Part shown: positions 12,201-23,190 of the stretch, one piece after another
Numbering within the stretch: the first letter of the stretch is position 1
How the letters are laid out: the number at the start of each line of letters is the position of its first letter
Source of the DNA: Nematostella vectensis
Taxonomy: Eukaryota > Cnidaria > Anthozoa > Actiniaria > Edwardsiidae
Assembly (NCBI RefSeq): GCF_932526225.1
Contig: NC_064039.1
Location: 2,628,001 to 2,692,000, forward strand
Length of the DNA stretch: 64,000 nt
Direction: 5' to 3'
Position numbers and translations under genes: made by a program
The notes under the pieces: model-generated
The model's input: the letters and a program-made list of their open reading frames with translations, nothing else
Databases searched by the model: none
What the model was told of the DNA's origin: nothing

Positions 12201-15200
12201 GCATTTTTTGGGGGGAGGGGGCAGAGGACATTATATAAAATGGTCTCATTTGTCAAGATTTATTTACATACAGAATTACTTATCCAAGTTATATATTTCT
12301 TTTTTCCAGTGAGTCAAATTTGATGTTTGGTGCAATGTCCCACATGGCCAGTTCAAGAAAGCATGACGTCGAGACCCAGACAACATATACTAGACAGCGG
12401 AGAGCAGCGACATTGTCTAAAGGAGTCAGCATCCATGACATGCCCATGGCACCTAGAAGAGCTTTGGTAGAATCTATTGAGAAAAATAACCCAAGAGTTA
12501 CCCCACCTAAAACTGGTCGCGTAACTGAGAAGGAGCTTAAACTCTGGGAAATGGATATTATGAAAAATAATCTCATGTGAGTATGATATCACTAGTTTGA
12601 CATTTTTATAGGTGGCATGTTTTGTCCTTATGTGATCACTATAGAACGATCTTCAAGTGAAAAATCTTTATTGAATGGAAATGGTCTCACTATTGTCTAA
12701 AGGCAGGCTTGAATGTTTTCTCCTTTTTTAAATTATAGACAGAGGTACAAGACCTTGAACTCTGCCCTAGCCACACAGAGGGCACGTGTCCTGGTCATGG
12801 AGAAACATGATGGTTCCCCAGATGACTTGGAAAATGAGAGGCTTGCAGAGCAACATCTATTCAGGAAGCAGGTAGCTACAACTTGAACATGACTCTTACT
12901 ACATGGATGACTTAATACTTGCAGACTACCCTTGTCCACCTCACTGTAGAACCATAGTTACTGGCTACTACAGTAACTAAATTTAGAACCATACTTTCTG
13001 GCCACTGTACCACCCATCATACTTACTAACAACTGTACCACCATACTTACTGACTACTGTAGCACCATACTTACTGACTACTGTAGCACCATACTTACTG
13101 ACTACTGTACCACCATACTTACTGACTACTGTAGCACCATACTTACTGACTACTGTAGCACCATACTTACTGACTACTGTACCACCATACTTACTGACTA
13201 CTGTAGCACCGTACTTACTGACCACTGTAGCACCATACTTACTGACTACTGTAGCACCGTACTTACTGACTACTGTACCACCATACTTACTGACTACTGT
13301 ACCACCATACTTACTGACTACTGTACCACCATACTTACTGACTACTGTAGCACCGTACTTACTGACTACTGTACCACCATACTTACTGACTACTGTACCA
13401 CCATACTTACTGACTACTGTAGCACCATACTTACTGACTACTGTAGCACCATACTTACTGACTACTGTACCACCATACTTACTGGCTACTGTAGCACCAT
13501 ACTTACTGGCTACTGTACCACTATACTGACTTCTGTAGCACCATACTTACTGACTACTGTAGCACCATACTTACTGACTACTGTACCACCATACTTACTG
13601 ACTACTGTACCACCATACTTACTGACTACTGTACCACCATACTTACTGGCTACTGTACCACCATACTTACTGACTACTGTACCACCATACTTACTGACTA
13701 CTGTACCACCATACTTACTGACTACTGTACCACCATACTGACTACTGTAGCACCATACTTACTGACTACTGTAGCACCATACATACTGACTACTGTACCA
13801 CCATACTTACTGACTACTGTACCACCATACTTACTGACTACTGTAGCACCATACTTACTGACTACTGTAGCACCATACTTACTGACTACTGTACCACCAT
13901 ACTTACTGACTACTGTACCACCATACTTAATGACTACTGTAGCACCATACTTACTGACTACTGTACCACCATACTTACTGACTACTGTACCACCATACTT
14001 ACTGACTACTGTAGCACCATACTTACTGACTACTGTAGCACCATACTTACTGACCACTGTAGCACCATACTTACTGACTACTGTAGCACCATACTTACTG
14101 GCTACTGTAGCACCATACTTAATGACTACTGTAGCACCATACTTACTGACTACTGTAGCACCATACTGACTACTGTAGCACCATAATGACTACTGTACCA
14201 CCGTACTTACTGACTACTGTACCAACATACTTACTGACTACTGTAGCACCATACTTAATGACTACTGTAGCACCATACTGACTACTGTAGCACCATACTT
14301 ACTGACTACTGTATCACCATACTTACTGACTACTGTAGCACCATACTTACTGACTACTGTACCACCATACTTACTGACTACTGTACCAACATACTTACTG
14401 ACTACTGTAGCACCATACTTAATGACTACTGTAGCACCATACTGACTACTGTAGCACCATACTTACTGACTACTGTATCACCATACTTACTGACTACTGT
14501 AGCACCATACTTACTGACTACTGTAGCACCATACTTACTGACTACTGTACCACCATACTTACTGACTACTGTACCACCATACTTACTGACTACTGTAGCA
14601 CCATACTTACTGACTACTGTAGCACCATACTTACTGACTACTGTAGCACCATACTTACTGACTACTGTACCACCATACTTACTGACTACTGTACCACCAT
14701 ACTTACTGACTACTGTACCACCATACTTACTGACTACTGTACCACCATACTTACTGACTACTGTACCACCATACTTACTGACTACTGTAGCACCATACTA
14801 ACTGACTACTGTAGCACCATTCATACTGGCAACTGTATACAGAAGCATCATACGTACCTGCTATTGTTGGACAATTCTATGGCTTTAACTGGATAGCAAA
14901 GGCTCCTTTCTATCCGCTGGTTTAATGATGCTCTATTGGCTGTGAATAGCTCTTTCCTGTTGTTGATATTGCAGGGAGATGTTGAGCGTAAGCTGTCTAT
15001 ACTCATGAAGGATATAGCAGTGCTGAACTCGGCTCACCGATCAGACAGGGTGGTACCAAGCCAACCAGTTTTGGTAGGTGCCTGAAAGGGGTGGGCGTGG
15101 TGAGGGGTAATGCCGTCGTAGGGGGGCGCTTATTCAGGGGGAAGTCTTTAATTGCAAGTTTGGGTTCAAAGGGGTCGCTTATTCAGGGTCTGTTTTTTTA

Positions 15201-17147
15201 ATCGATACATCCTGTAGCACCACTGGTATTGTGTTGAATAGTACAGAAGATGGTTGTTCTTCCTGATTTGCCTGTACAGAAAGGCACGAAAGTGAGCATG
15301 ATAATTAGTAATAGTATAGCTTTGGCATGAAACAGTATGATCATCTGTCAGGGTTGTAGCAGGGGGTGGGGCACTTTCTTAAAGTCTCTCGTGCCTGGAT
15401 TTCGAGGCCTGCTACGGCTCTGTCTGTAGTGTTTTATGCCTGAGTGCCTGAATACTTTTCAGTTATAAACCATGCCTGTTGGTTATTGTGTAAGCACTGT
15501 TCTAAGAGAATACTAAGTTTACTAAACCCAGCAGTTATTTAATGGAACCGTCAGGACAAGACAAAGAGATACGGACCTCTGTCTTCACGTTCTTTTCCTG
15601 AGAAGACAAAGTGATCAGTATTGAAGAGAGTCGCGTTTTTAGACCTCTGAAAAAAAAGAAGACTCAATGTTTCAAGACTCAGTGTCTTGAGGAAAGTAGG
15701 GCGTACCACTGAGCTTTCGAAGCTTTCACTGATATTGTCTCAATACATTTCTTAGGTTCAGGATTCGTGCCCCGCCTTCCGCGAGCGCCAGTTGGAACTC
15801 CGGGAGCGCTCTACACAGCAAAAGCTTCTATCGTGCCGCGAACAGCTCAAGAAGGGCCTTCAAGCCATCCCCATGGCAACCTCATACGTCTCTATGGCAA
15901 CCACACCGATCCCTACCACTGCCCCACCCGCTTCAATAGAAGCCACACCCGAACCTATTGCAGCTACGCCCAAGGCTGTGAAGATAGAGCCGCCTCAAAC
16001 CGGTAAGCTTAGTTGTCAGGAAGAGGGTAATAATCATCGAGAAGAACCAGTTAAGTGCTCCTCTGAGGCCGGGACGTCTGGATCCCCGGGAGAGTCCGAC
16101 GTATTTCCCAAAGAGATACCGACAACAGCCCAACTACCGTCAATGGCCTCGGATTTTTCGCGAGATTGTCCGAGCCCGTCAACACCGACACGGAAAAGAC
16201 CTGACGGATACACACCTTTCAGCCCTTTCTCACGTTGCGGCGTTAACAGTATTCGAAGAAGAAGCAAATACAATCAGAATCTTGTGGAGGGAATGCATCG
16301 TGACGAAGCAGGTTACAGGACATCTAGCCCAATGCGGTCACAACAAAGGGTTTCTCCGGGCATAATAAGCGTCAACAGACTTCCTGCAACACCTGCTCGT
16401 AGGCCTGCCGCTGTGACCCCCTCCAGGTCTCCACGCTCAGCCTCTAGGACCAACCGGAGAAGCCAGGGTCCCGTCCCATCTCCAAGGGATGACCTTAGGA
16501 CCCGTGGAAACACGCGGGCACGTCGACCTGCGACCTGTCTGGTCAGAAGCACAACGCCGCAGTCGGATAAAAAACACCAGATCGATAAATCATCCGTGTT
16601 TTCGTATAAACTGGATCAAAGAAAGGGCTTTATAAAACGCGGTAATGACATTGTGTACAGAAAGTCAAGCTTTGCGCAAACAAGTCCTTCACCCGATAAA
16701 CAACAAATAGAGGAAGTGGACAGTAAGTCAGGCCTCACACAAAAGAACCCGATACCGAACGAGGAGACCGCTGTGGCTGTTTTAAACGAGCAACACGCTG
16801 CTCCAATGCCAGTCGTGCAGGAAGAATTCAAACTCAAGCCACCCAGACTATCTCCGATAGGACAAGAAAATATGGAAGAACAGCAGGGAATTATGTCCGC
16901 GCGAGGTCAAGGCGTAGGGGAGAATCAGCGGCAGGATGTTCAAGCACGTGATAGCGAGACACGCCAAGCTTCTCCCCCCACATCTCCCGTCATGACTGAA
17001 CTAAGGAGGAAGCAGGTCGACAGGGCAAAACGCATTCGCGAGATCACCAGTGCTGTGACAGTCATACAGAGAGCTTACAAGCGACACGTGAGGCGCCGAC
17101 GCGAAGGGGAGACGGTGAAATGCAATGAAACACGCTTGATTCCATGA
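6237..17147 (+). CDS. KIF6: KIF6-like kinesin, complete, 13 exons, about 1,168 aa
   Basis: N-terminal microtubule motor of the KIF6/KIF9 group, a family linked to cilia. Exons: 6237-6565, 7075-7252, 7863-8077, 8508-8755, 9245-9382, 10652-10769, 11145-11235, 11529-11622, 11894-12098, 12310-12576, 12739-12871, 14975-15073, 15756-17147. All introns are GT-AG and phases close to a TGA at 17145. Motor features: P-loop GQTGTGKT (residues 91-98), switch I NGRSSRSH (215-222), switch II DLAGSE (248-253). KIF6-specific matches are INLSLHHLEGVIIAL and ESISTCRFAQRV, followed by a coiled-coil neck (about 409-440). Residues about 289-352 are a Ser/Arg-rich insertion before YVPYRNS, where relatives have only a few residues. 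The last exon (464 codons) encodes a basic, Ser/Pro-rich tail ending with an IQ-like VIQRAYKRHVRRRR. The tail is unlike vertebrate KIF6. Confidence 0.93.
8186..8345. repeat. Dispersed repeat family R1, copy 2 (KIF6-like intron), diverged
   Basis: The start, CAGGGTGATTAAGATCC, matches the start of copy 1 (AGGGTGATTAAGATCC). The blocks CGGCTGGCA and TTTCTTGCTGGTGTCA follow in the same order, but with many substitutions. It lies between kinesin exons 3 and 4 and has no visible effect on splice sites. Confidence 0.4.
9495..10469. mobile_element. Possible inverted-repeat element in KIF6-like intron 5
   Basis: A perfect 13-bp inverted repeat, AACTCGTGAATGC, bounds a 975-bp stretch (9495-9507 and 10457-10469). 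The interior is more CpG-rich than the surrounding intron. It contains a TATA-like tract at about 9715, TGCGCATGCGC at 9765-9775 (NRF1-like), a CRE palindrome TGACGTCA at 9785-9792 and a CCAAT box. A 25-codon open frame starting at about 9848 looks like a signal peptide. No transposase is visible. It may be a non-autonomous element with its own promoter, or an unrelated intronic regulatory region. Confidence 0.35.
13000..14830. repeat. 24-bp minisatellite, about 75 copies, in KIF6-like intron 11
   Basis: The unit is ACTGACTACTGTA followed by G or C and then CACCATACTT. Two main variants (GTAGCACC and GTACCACC) are interspersed, and occasional shortened units are present. Because 24 is a multiple of three, the array is open in several frames on both strands, giving artefactual octapeptide-repeat ORFs. 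It lies entirely in the intron between kinesin exons ending at 12871 and starting at 14975, so it is not coding. Every unit carries ATACTTAC, the complement of a GTAAGTAT splice donor. Confidence 0.95.
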
Positions 17148-17261
17148 TTGGAGTTTGACTAGTAAACCGAGCGCGAGTGAGCGAAACGCAATAGACATAC
17201 ACTTTACAGAAAAGACGACACTTTGCATTTCACTTTGATCTCCAGGGAACTGTGAACACAG

Positions 17262-17819
17262 ACTTGAACGACACGGTAAAACGCAACATGACTTGAACGA
17301 CACGGTAAAACGCAATATGACTTAAACGACACGGTAAAACGCAACATGACTTGAACGACACGGTAAAACGCAACATGACTTAAATGACACGGTTAAACGC
17401 AACATGACTTGAACGACACGGTAAAACGCAACATGACTTGAACGACACGGTAAAACGCAACCTACTTAAACGACACGGTAAAACGCAACATGACTTGAAC
17501 GACACGGTAAAACGCAACATGACTTGAACGACACGGTAAAACGCAACATGGCTTGAACGACACGGTAAAACGCAACATGGCTTGAACGAAATGGTATAAA
17601 CTCAACATGGCTTGAACGAAATGGTATAAACTCAACATGGCTTGAACGAAATGGTATAAACTCAACATGGCTTGAACGAAATGGTATAAACGCAACATGG
17701 CTTGAACGAAATGGTATAAACTCAACATGGCTTGAACGAAATGGTATAAACGCAACATGGCTTGAACGAAATGGTATAAACTCAACATGGCTTGAACGAA
17801 ATGGTATAAACTCAACGTT
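17262..17819. repeat. 29-bp then 30-bp minisatellite downstream of KIF6-like stop
   Basis: The array begins 115 bp after the kinesin stop codon, so it may lie in the 3' UTR. About eleven 29-bp units with the core ACTTGAACGACACGGTAAAA run to 17579. They pass directly into eight 30-bp units whose core is GCTTGAACGAAATGGTATAA. The second half is far more homogeneous. The switch from 29 to 30 bp opens a long minus-strand frame that repeats a 10-residue unit, which I regard as an artefact. Confidence 0.93.
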
Positions 17820-18650
17820 ACTTACACGACGGGCGAGCATGTAGAACACGAGGCGACACGGTAAAATACAACACGAACTTACACGAAACAGTAAAACACT
17901 GCACGGAAAAACAAGAAACGATGAAACACGTAAAAGATGTAAGAACACGGACTCACGCGACACGAAAGAACACGACATGAACTCAGTCGACACGCCTAAA
18001 TGCGTCACGGTAAAACACTACACCGTAAAACACAAGGAAACCACAAAAAACGGTAAACAATTATGCACAAGGAAAAAAATAGAACTTTAATGAAATGTCA
18101 AAAATAGGGAGTTAACTCAAAAGAGGATAGATGATATTTTTTTAATTTATAGGGGTTAGTAAGTTATATTTTTAAGTCAATATTTTTAGTACACAGTACT
18201 AGTTTTTTGGCATCCAGGGCAGTTTTATCACCCGCAGAATGCTGAGAGTTTACTTCAAAATCACTTCCATTATAAAGGGGTCAGCTCACCATGCCCAAGT
18301 TGCATTGCAAATCCTGAAACATCAGTATGTATGAGTAAATTTATATCCTTCAAGAATTTTTTTGAAAAATCGATAAAATCCTCCATATGTTGATTTTTTA
18401 CAGATAAAGATACACAATGCAATACACTCTCAACCACGTTCCAGAGTCTTTTGGGTAGTTTTCAATAGGAGTCATTTTGACAATTACCCAGAAGCCCCGA
18501 GAACAGGGTGAAACATTCTTTGATGGGTGAGATGGCCCCATTCAGTGTGTTCAGTTATTTCTTTTGCGAGTAGTTTTCTTAGATTTTTGGTTTGGGAACA
18601 AATCGGAACAGGTTCATGAAGCATCATGATCTCGTCATAGAACCCCCCCT
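17820..18650. other. Non-coding, nothing recognised
   Basis: Degenerate remnants of the 17.3-17.8 kb repeat (ACACGGTAAAACAC-type words) continue to about 18060. After that the sequence is unique and AT-rich. I see no exon, RNA gene or element. A clear AATAAA signal for the kinesin transcript was not found here. Confidence 0.5.
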
Positions 18651-18876
18651 AGTCTACCGAGAGGCGTGCATGGGGTGGGGCCCCTCCCATAGTCTACCGA
18701 CGGGCGTGCATGGGGTGGGACCCCTCCCATAGTCTACCGACGGGCGTGCATGGGGTGGGGCCCCTCCCATAGTCTACCGAGGGGTGTGCATGGGGTGGGC
18801 CCCCTCCCATAGTCTACCGACGGGCGTGCATGGGGTGGGGCCCCTCCCATAGTCTACCGAGGGGTGTGCATGGGGA
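18651..18876. repeat. 40-bp tandem repeat, about six copies
   Basis: Units start with AGTCTACCGA at 18651, 18691, 18731, 18771, 18811 and 18851, an exact 40-bp period. Each holds CGTGCATGGGGTGGG and CCCCTCCCAT. The G-rich and C-rich halves partly complement each other. A run of about a dozen G follows at 18899. Confidence 0.93.
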
Positions 18877-19077
18877 GTGCTACTCTCTTATTGTACTGGG
18901 GGGGGGGGGGTGCTTTCAAACATTATACAGCTAAATGCTAAGACTAAATTAGTGTTATTGTCAATATTCAGATGACAAGTTATCCTAACGATCCTCTAAC
19001 GACTAAACTCTAGAGGGCACAACACACAATACAATCTTACTTTAGTAACTGGCATGGCTTTTTCGCAGTCTTTTTAT

Positions 19078-19817
19078 ATAGTGACTAGCTTACCTACACA
19101 CTATAGTAACTAGCTTACCTACACACTATAGTAACTAGCTTACCTACACACTATAGTGACTAGCTTACCTACACACTATAGTGACTAGCTTACCTACACA
19201 CTATAGTAACTAGCTTACCTACACACTATAGTGACTAGCTTACCTACACACTATAGTAACTAGCTTACCTACACACTATAGTGACTAGCTTACCTACACA
19301 CTATAGTAACTAGCTTACCTACACACTAGTAACTAGCTTACCTACACACTATAGTGACTAGCTTACCTACACACTATAGTAACTAGCTTACCTACACACT
19401 ATAGTAACTAGCTTACCTACACACTATAGTAACTAGCTTACCTACACACTATAGTGACTAGCTTACCTACACACTATAGTAACTAGCTTACCTACACACT
19501 ATAGTAACTAGCTTACCTACACACTATAGTAACTAGCTTACCTACACACTATAGTAACTAGCTTACCTACACACTATAGTGACTAGCTTACCTACACACT
19601 ATAGTGACTAGCTTACCTACACACTATAGTGACTAGCTTACCTACACACTATAGTGACTAGCTTACCTACACACTAGTAACTAGCTTACCTACACACTAT
19701 AGTGACTAGCTTACCTACACACTATAGTGACTAGCTTACCTACACACTATAGTGACTAGCTTACCTACACACTATAGTGACTAGCTTACCTACACACTAT
19801 AGTGACTAGCTTACCTA
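19078..19817. repeat. 25-bp minisatellite, about 29 copies
   Basis: The unit is ACTATAGT(A/G)ACTAGC followed by TTACCTACAC. The two A/G variants are mixed along the array. A few units lack TATA (19328, 19675). The array is nearly perfect, which suggests recent expansion. Read on the minus strand, each unit contains TAGGTAAGC, close to a consensus 5' splice site. It lies between genes, with no exon nearby. Confidence 0.95.
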
Positions 19818-22032
19818 CAACAAAATCCCCATAAATGTCCTCAGACATCGGTCACTTGTTTGTAAATTGTCTAGAAATAGACTATAAGAGGTATTGATCG
19901 CAATAACCTCTCTAAATGTCCATCCGTAGCTATTTATTGAGAAATGGAAGGCCACGCCATCCTATTTTACCAGAAAATGTTGGTAGATTGTCGAAAGAGT
20001 GAAATAAAGGTACTGAACGAGGGCGTCTCTATTGTCTTTCACCTCCCGCTATTACTGACTTGACGCATTAGCCTTTTTGCTGTGCCCGCATTGGCAAAAC
20101 CATTCATCTGCTTAACATAACAAAGCTATCAACTTACGCACGTGACTTCCATGTGGCTTCTCCTTCCTAGTCTGCGGCAAGTATTTCTTAGTTAATGGTT
20201 TCATCGTCATAGTTGGAGATAATGTTGAAGCCAAATTGAAGTACTTCACGGATTGGAATTTTAAGACCCGTTCAAACAGAACCACGTTGCTCGACTTTAA
20301 CCAGCACTTACCCTGTCGCCAGCTCCGCCAGGTAAAAAGTAGCTTGGAGTCTATGCAAGGGGGGGGGGGGGGGAACTACCGGCAATGCCTATTTTCATGC
20401 TAGCACTGTTTGCGAGAGATTTGGAGAAAAGAAATCAACGAATTCACCTCCCGCCATTTATCGCTACACCGCTTCTTGAAAAGGACCTGGACACGCCCTT
20501 GCTTTAAAGCAATACTAATTGTCACAGTAAAGTACATAAGAAGTACCACACCCATATTTTGACATTAAAACACATTAATAGTACAGCATTTAAATAACAG
20601 TGATTGTCCATATGTTTCGGTACACAAAAGATAGCAGTTTTATTGCTTATCTTGCCAACAGTTTCATGTCAGGACCTCATGCTGTGTATGCACATTTCAG
20701 ATTCGTTTTTTTCCAACTTTGAAAAAAAATAATATTTTTTTGTTAGACAACACAGGTAGACCTAAAACCCTTAGTTTAAGTAATTGCTACGAATCATCTC
20801 TCTAGATTATAAAATAAAATGACATAAAAATGTATGCGATTCGATTACGTCGTTTTAAGGGTCGCTTTGTAGGATTTATCAGTCAGACTGAAAATTGCTG
20901 GAGAATTCTATATCTAGCCTCGATAAATAGAAAAGAAAATATCTAGGAAGAAATGATAGCTAAATATTACCCACAATCTCCGGAGGCTCTTTTACATGCA
21001 AATATGCAAATTGGAACTTTTTGCCTTTCTCAATTATAACTTAAATTACTCGTGTAAAAACTCCTGATGTCTATTTTCTTTCCTTGTATTTATCGCTGTA
21101 AACTCTATGGGAATATATTCCTGTGCTATTTTGATGTTAGATATCGTTTTATTTTTGTTTTGCTCTTTATTTTGCGCGAAAATTCAAGCAAAACGCGTAA
21201 AAAAAAAAAGAAAAGGAAAAAAAAAAAAAAAAAAAAAACAGAAAAAAAAAGCCGGGTCGGTTATGTACGTTCGTACTCGTTGCTAGGTGAATTCGTACTG
21301 GAGACCCATCTCAAGTTTCTCTCGGCAGGCGTCAACAAGCTGTCTTTTCTATCATTCCACCTGCTTATGCCTTGGCTTTGTAATTCATCGAGCGGCAAAA
21401 TTCTGATGTGTAAATATTGTTGTTAAACGAATGTTTTTCTATTATGAAAACATGATATTGCTTATTAGAAATACAGTATTTCCTATATCAAATAAATAAC
21501 GGTTATTCGATGGAAAAATTACAAACAAGATTGTATGGCATTTGTTAAACAAATGAAAATAGGAAATTTAATAAAATTACGGTAAAATTAAAAAAAAACG
21601 AGGAAGAAAATGAGAGAATTGGTGGACTCATCACATCACAATTTGGCAATTTCCTTAGAAATATTTGGACAGATGTTGCGCAAGGTACAAATGTGGAAAT
21701 ATGAAAACAAACGAGACAACTTCTAAAAATATACGACGTATTTAGTCATTTTATCGCAGGGGACAAACGAGGCGACTGCGCGCGGTGTCTTTTAGCTGTT
21801 GACAAGACTTAGTGCCAAACATAGCACAAGGCGAGCACCGTCTCAATTACGGCTTAGGAATAGATATATCGTTGGGAGATAACATTGAGTGGCTCCCCTA
21901 TAGCATCTGCTGCTGTGTAAGACTTGCTTTGCATCGCAAATAGGACTCGCTTTGCGTCTAATTGATGGGTTTGTGCAATGCCGCGGGGAGGTTAAAAGAC
22001 GGAAATTCTTATTGCATGTTATATGGTTTTCA
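19818..22032. other. Intergenic, nothing recognised apart from homopolymer runs
   Basis: This contains a run of about 15 G at 20359 and a purine/A-rich tract at 21199-21249. An open frame at 21067-21426 (plus) is mostly low-complexity Lys translated from the A tract and is not supported as a gene. Confidence 0.5.
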
Positions 22033-22038
22033 TTTAAT
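22033..22038 (-). terminator. Poly(A) signal ATTAAA for the ankyrin/PP1 gene
   Basis: TTTAAT on the plus strand reads ATTAAA on the minus strand, 27 bp after the stop codon of the 374-residue ankyrin ORF. It is the second most common polyadenylation hexamer. Confidence 0.5.
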
Positions 22039-22065
22039 GGATAAATTTCGCTTTTAAACATTTGC

Positions 22066-23190
22066 CTAGACTGAGGTGAAACAGAGCTTAGATTTTTCCT
22101 TCGCGGTCCTAAATTCCCATAATATATGTGATATATGTTCGTGTACGTCGGCTCCGGCTTCGATTAGCAGCATGAAACAGTCAAAATGTCGATTACTGTA
22201 GGCAATATAAAGTGGTGTTTTCCCGCGCAGATCTTTTGCGTCTACATCAACCCCTTGTCTCAACAAGACGCGCGCACAGCTAAGTGATCCACACTCGACT
22301 GCTTTGTGCAATGGATACACACCGTGTCTTGTCGAGAAATCCCTCAGATTTAGATTATGTACCCTTATAACCCTTTCCAAGTCTTTCGCTAGATTGTCTT
22401 CTATTGCGAAAAAGAGGAGAATTTCCGGTGCGAAAGAAACACGTTTGTTTTTTAAACCCTTTGTAAAAGAGCCATTTTCATTCTTAGACTCTTGTAATGA
22501 ATCTTTTGCGTTGATCTCATCGCTTGACCCTATTTCTCGCAATTGAAGAATACATCGATGGAATTTTTCGGGGTTAGAGGTCCATTCTAAAGTCGCTTCA
22601 ATTTGTTCAAGCGTCCTCTTTCGAAACTTTTTTCTCGCTTTGAAGTTAGCCAGCTTATCGACGTCATACTGTAGAATTGGATCATCGTTCAAGTAGCCGT
22701 CGCATTGCTCGCCCTCGTCCATTGATAGCCAGGCACCTTGCGCGAATCCATTCAGTGGCGAGAGTGCCATTTTAGTCTCTAAGTCTTCTAGAATGCAATC
22801 CTCGGATCTAACCGAGGGACTCGACGTCCGGCTAGTGGAACTGGACGAATCTTTGGACTGTTGATTGGTGTAGCCGGCGCTACGCGCGCGCTTTGGTTCG
22901 TCTTGTAACGCGATTGTTGGTAGAACGATCGGTAATGTCACACTACGCCTGTGAAGTACATGACGCGGGTACGCTGACGCCGATATGTCTTCTTCCTCGG
23001 GGTCGTCCATGCGGCAGAGAAGCTTCCATTTCTTAGCGCTTGGCTCGGCTTCTGCCGATTCGCACGGCAAGCCATTTTCACTAACAGCAGCCGACTCTGA
23101 AGTCGTTGCTGATGTATCGGAGAGAATTTCTTCGATCACGTCTGGCTCTTGCGGGCCTACACGCTTCTTTCTCGCCTTAAATAACGGCAT
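22066..23190 (-). CDS. Ankyrin-repeat protein with PP1-docking motif (PPP1R27/MYPT-like), 374 aa
   Basis: Single-exon gene. The N-terminal 240 residues are low in structure, rich in Ser, Asp and Glu, with basic patches. The core KRVSFAPE (RVSF at 250-253) fits the RVxF motif that docks protein phosphatase 1. It is followed immediately by two to three ankyrin repeats (about 256-351), including GVYPLHKAVECGSLSCARVL and GKTPLYIAYSNRHFDCFML. An RVxF motif joined to ankyrin repeats is the arrangement of MYPT subunits and PPP1R27, so a PP1-targeting role is a reasonable inference. The short motif FKARKK occurs twice (residues 4-9 and 183-188). The Met at 23190 is the first in frame. The N-terminal half matches no family I recognise, and I cannot assign an orthologue. 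Confidence 0.82.
   Translation of the reverse strand: MPLFKARKKRVGPQEPDVIEEILSDTSATTSESAAVSENGLPCESAEAEPSAKKWKLLCRMDDPEEEDISASAYPRHVLHRRSVTLPIVLPTIALQDEPKRARSAGYTNQQSKDSSSSTSRTSSPSVRSEDCILEDLETKMALSPLNGFAQGAWLSMDEGEQCDGYLNDDPILQYDVDKLANFKARKKFRKRTLEQIEATLEWTSNPEKFHRCILQLREIGSSDEINAKDSLQESKNENGSFTKGLKNKRVSFAPEILLFFAIEDNLAKDLERVIRVHNLNLRDFSTRHGVYPLHKAVECGSLSCARVLLRQGVDVDAKDLRGKTPLYIAYSNRHFDCFMLLIEAGADVHEHISHILWEFRTAKEKSKLCFTSV

Noticed and set aside
12983-14169. Open frames encoding octapeptide repeats (VVSKYGAT, LTTVAPYL types)
   Set aside because: They are by-products of a 24-bp intronic minisatellite whose period is divisible by three. They are open in several frames on both strands and lie between two kinesin exons.
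17462-18008. Minus-strand frames of 117 and 180 codons with a repeated decapeptide (SLYHFVQAML)
   Set aside because: They arise from the 30-bp minisatellite; there are no conserved residues outside the repeat, no promoter and no splice sites.
21067-21426. 119-codon plus-strand frame
   Set aside because: The centre is poly-Lys from an A-rich tract, the flanks are ordinary AT-rich sequence, and there is no motif.
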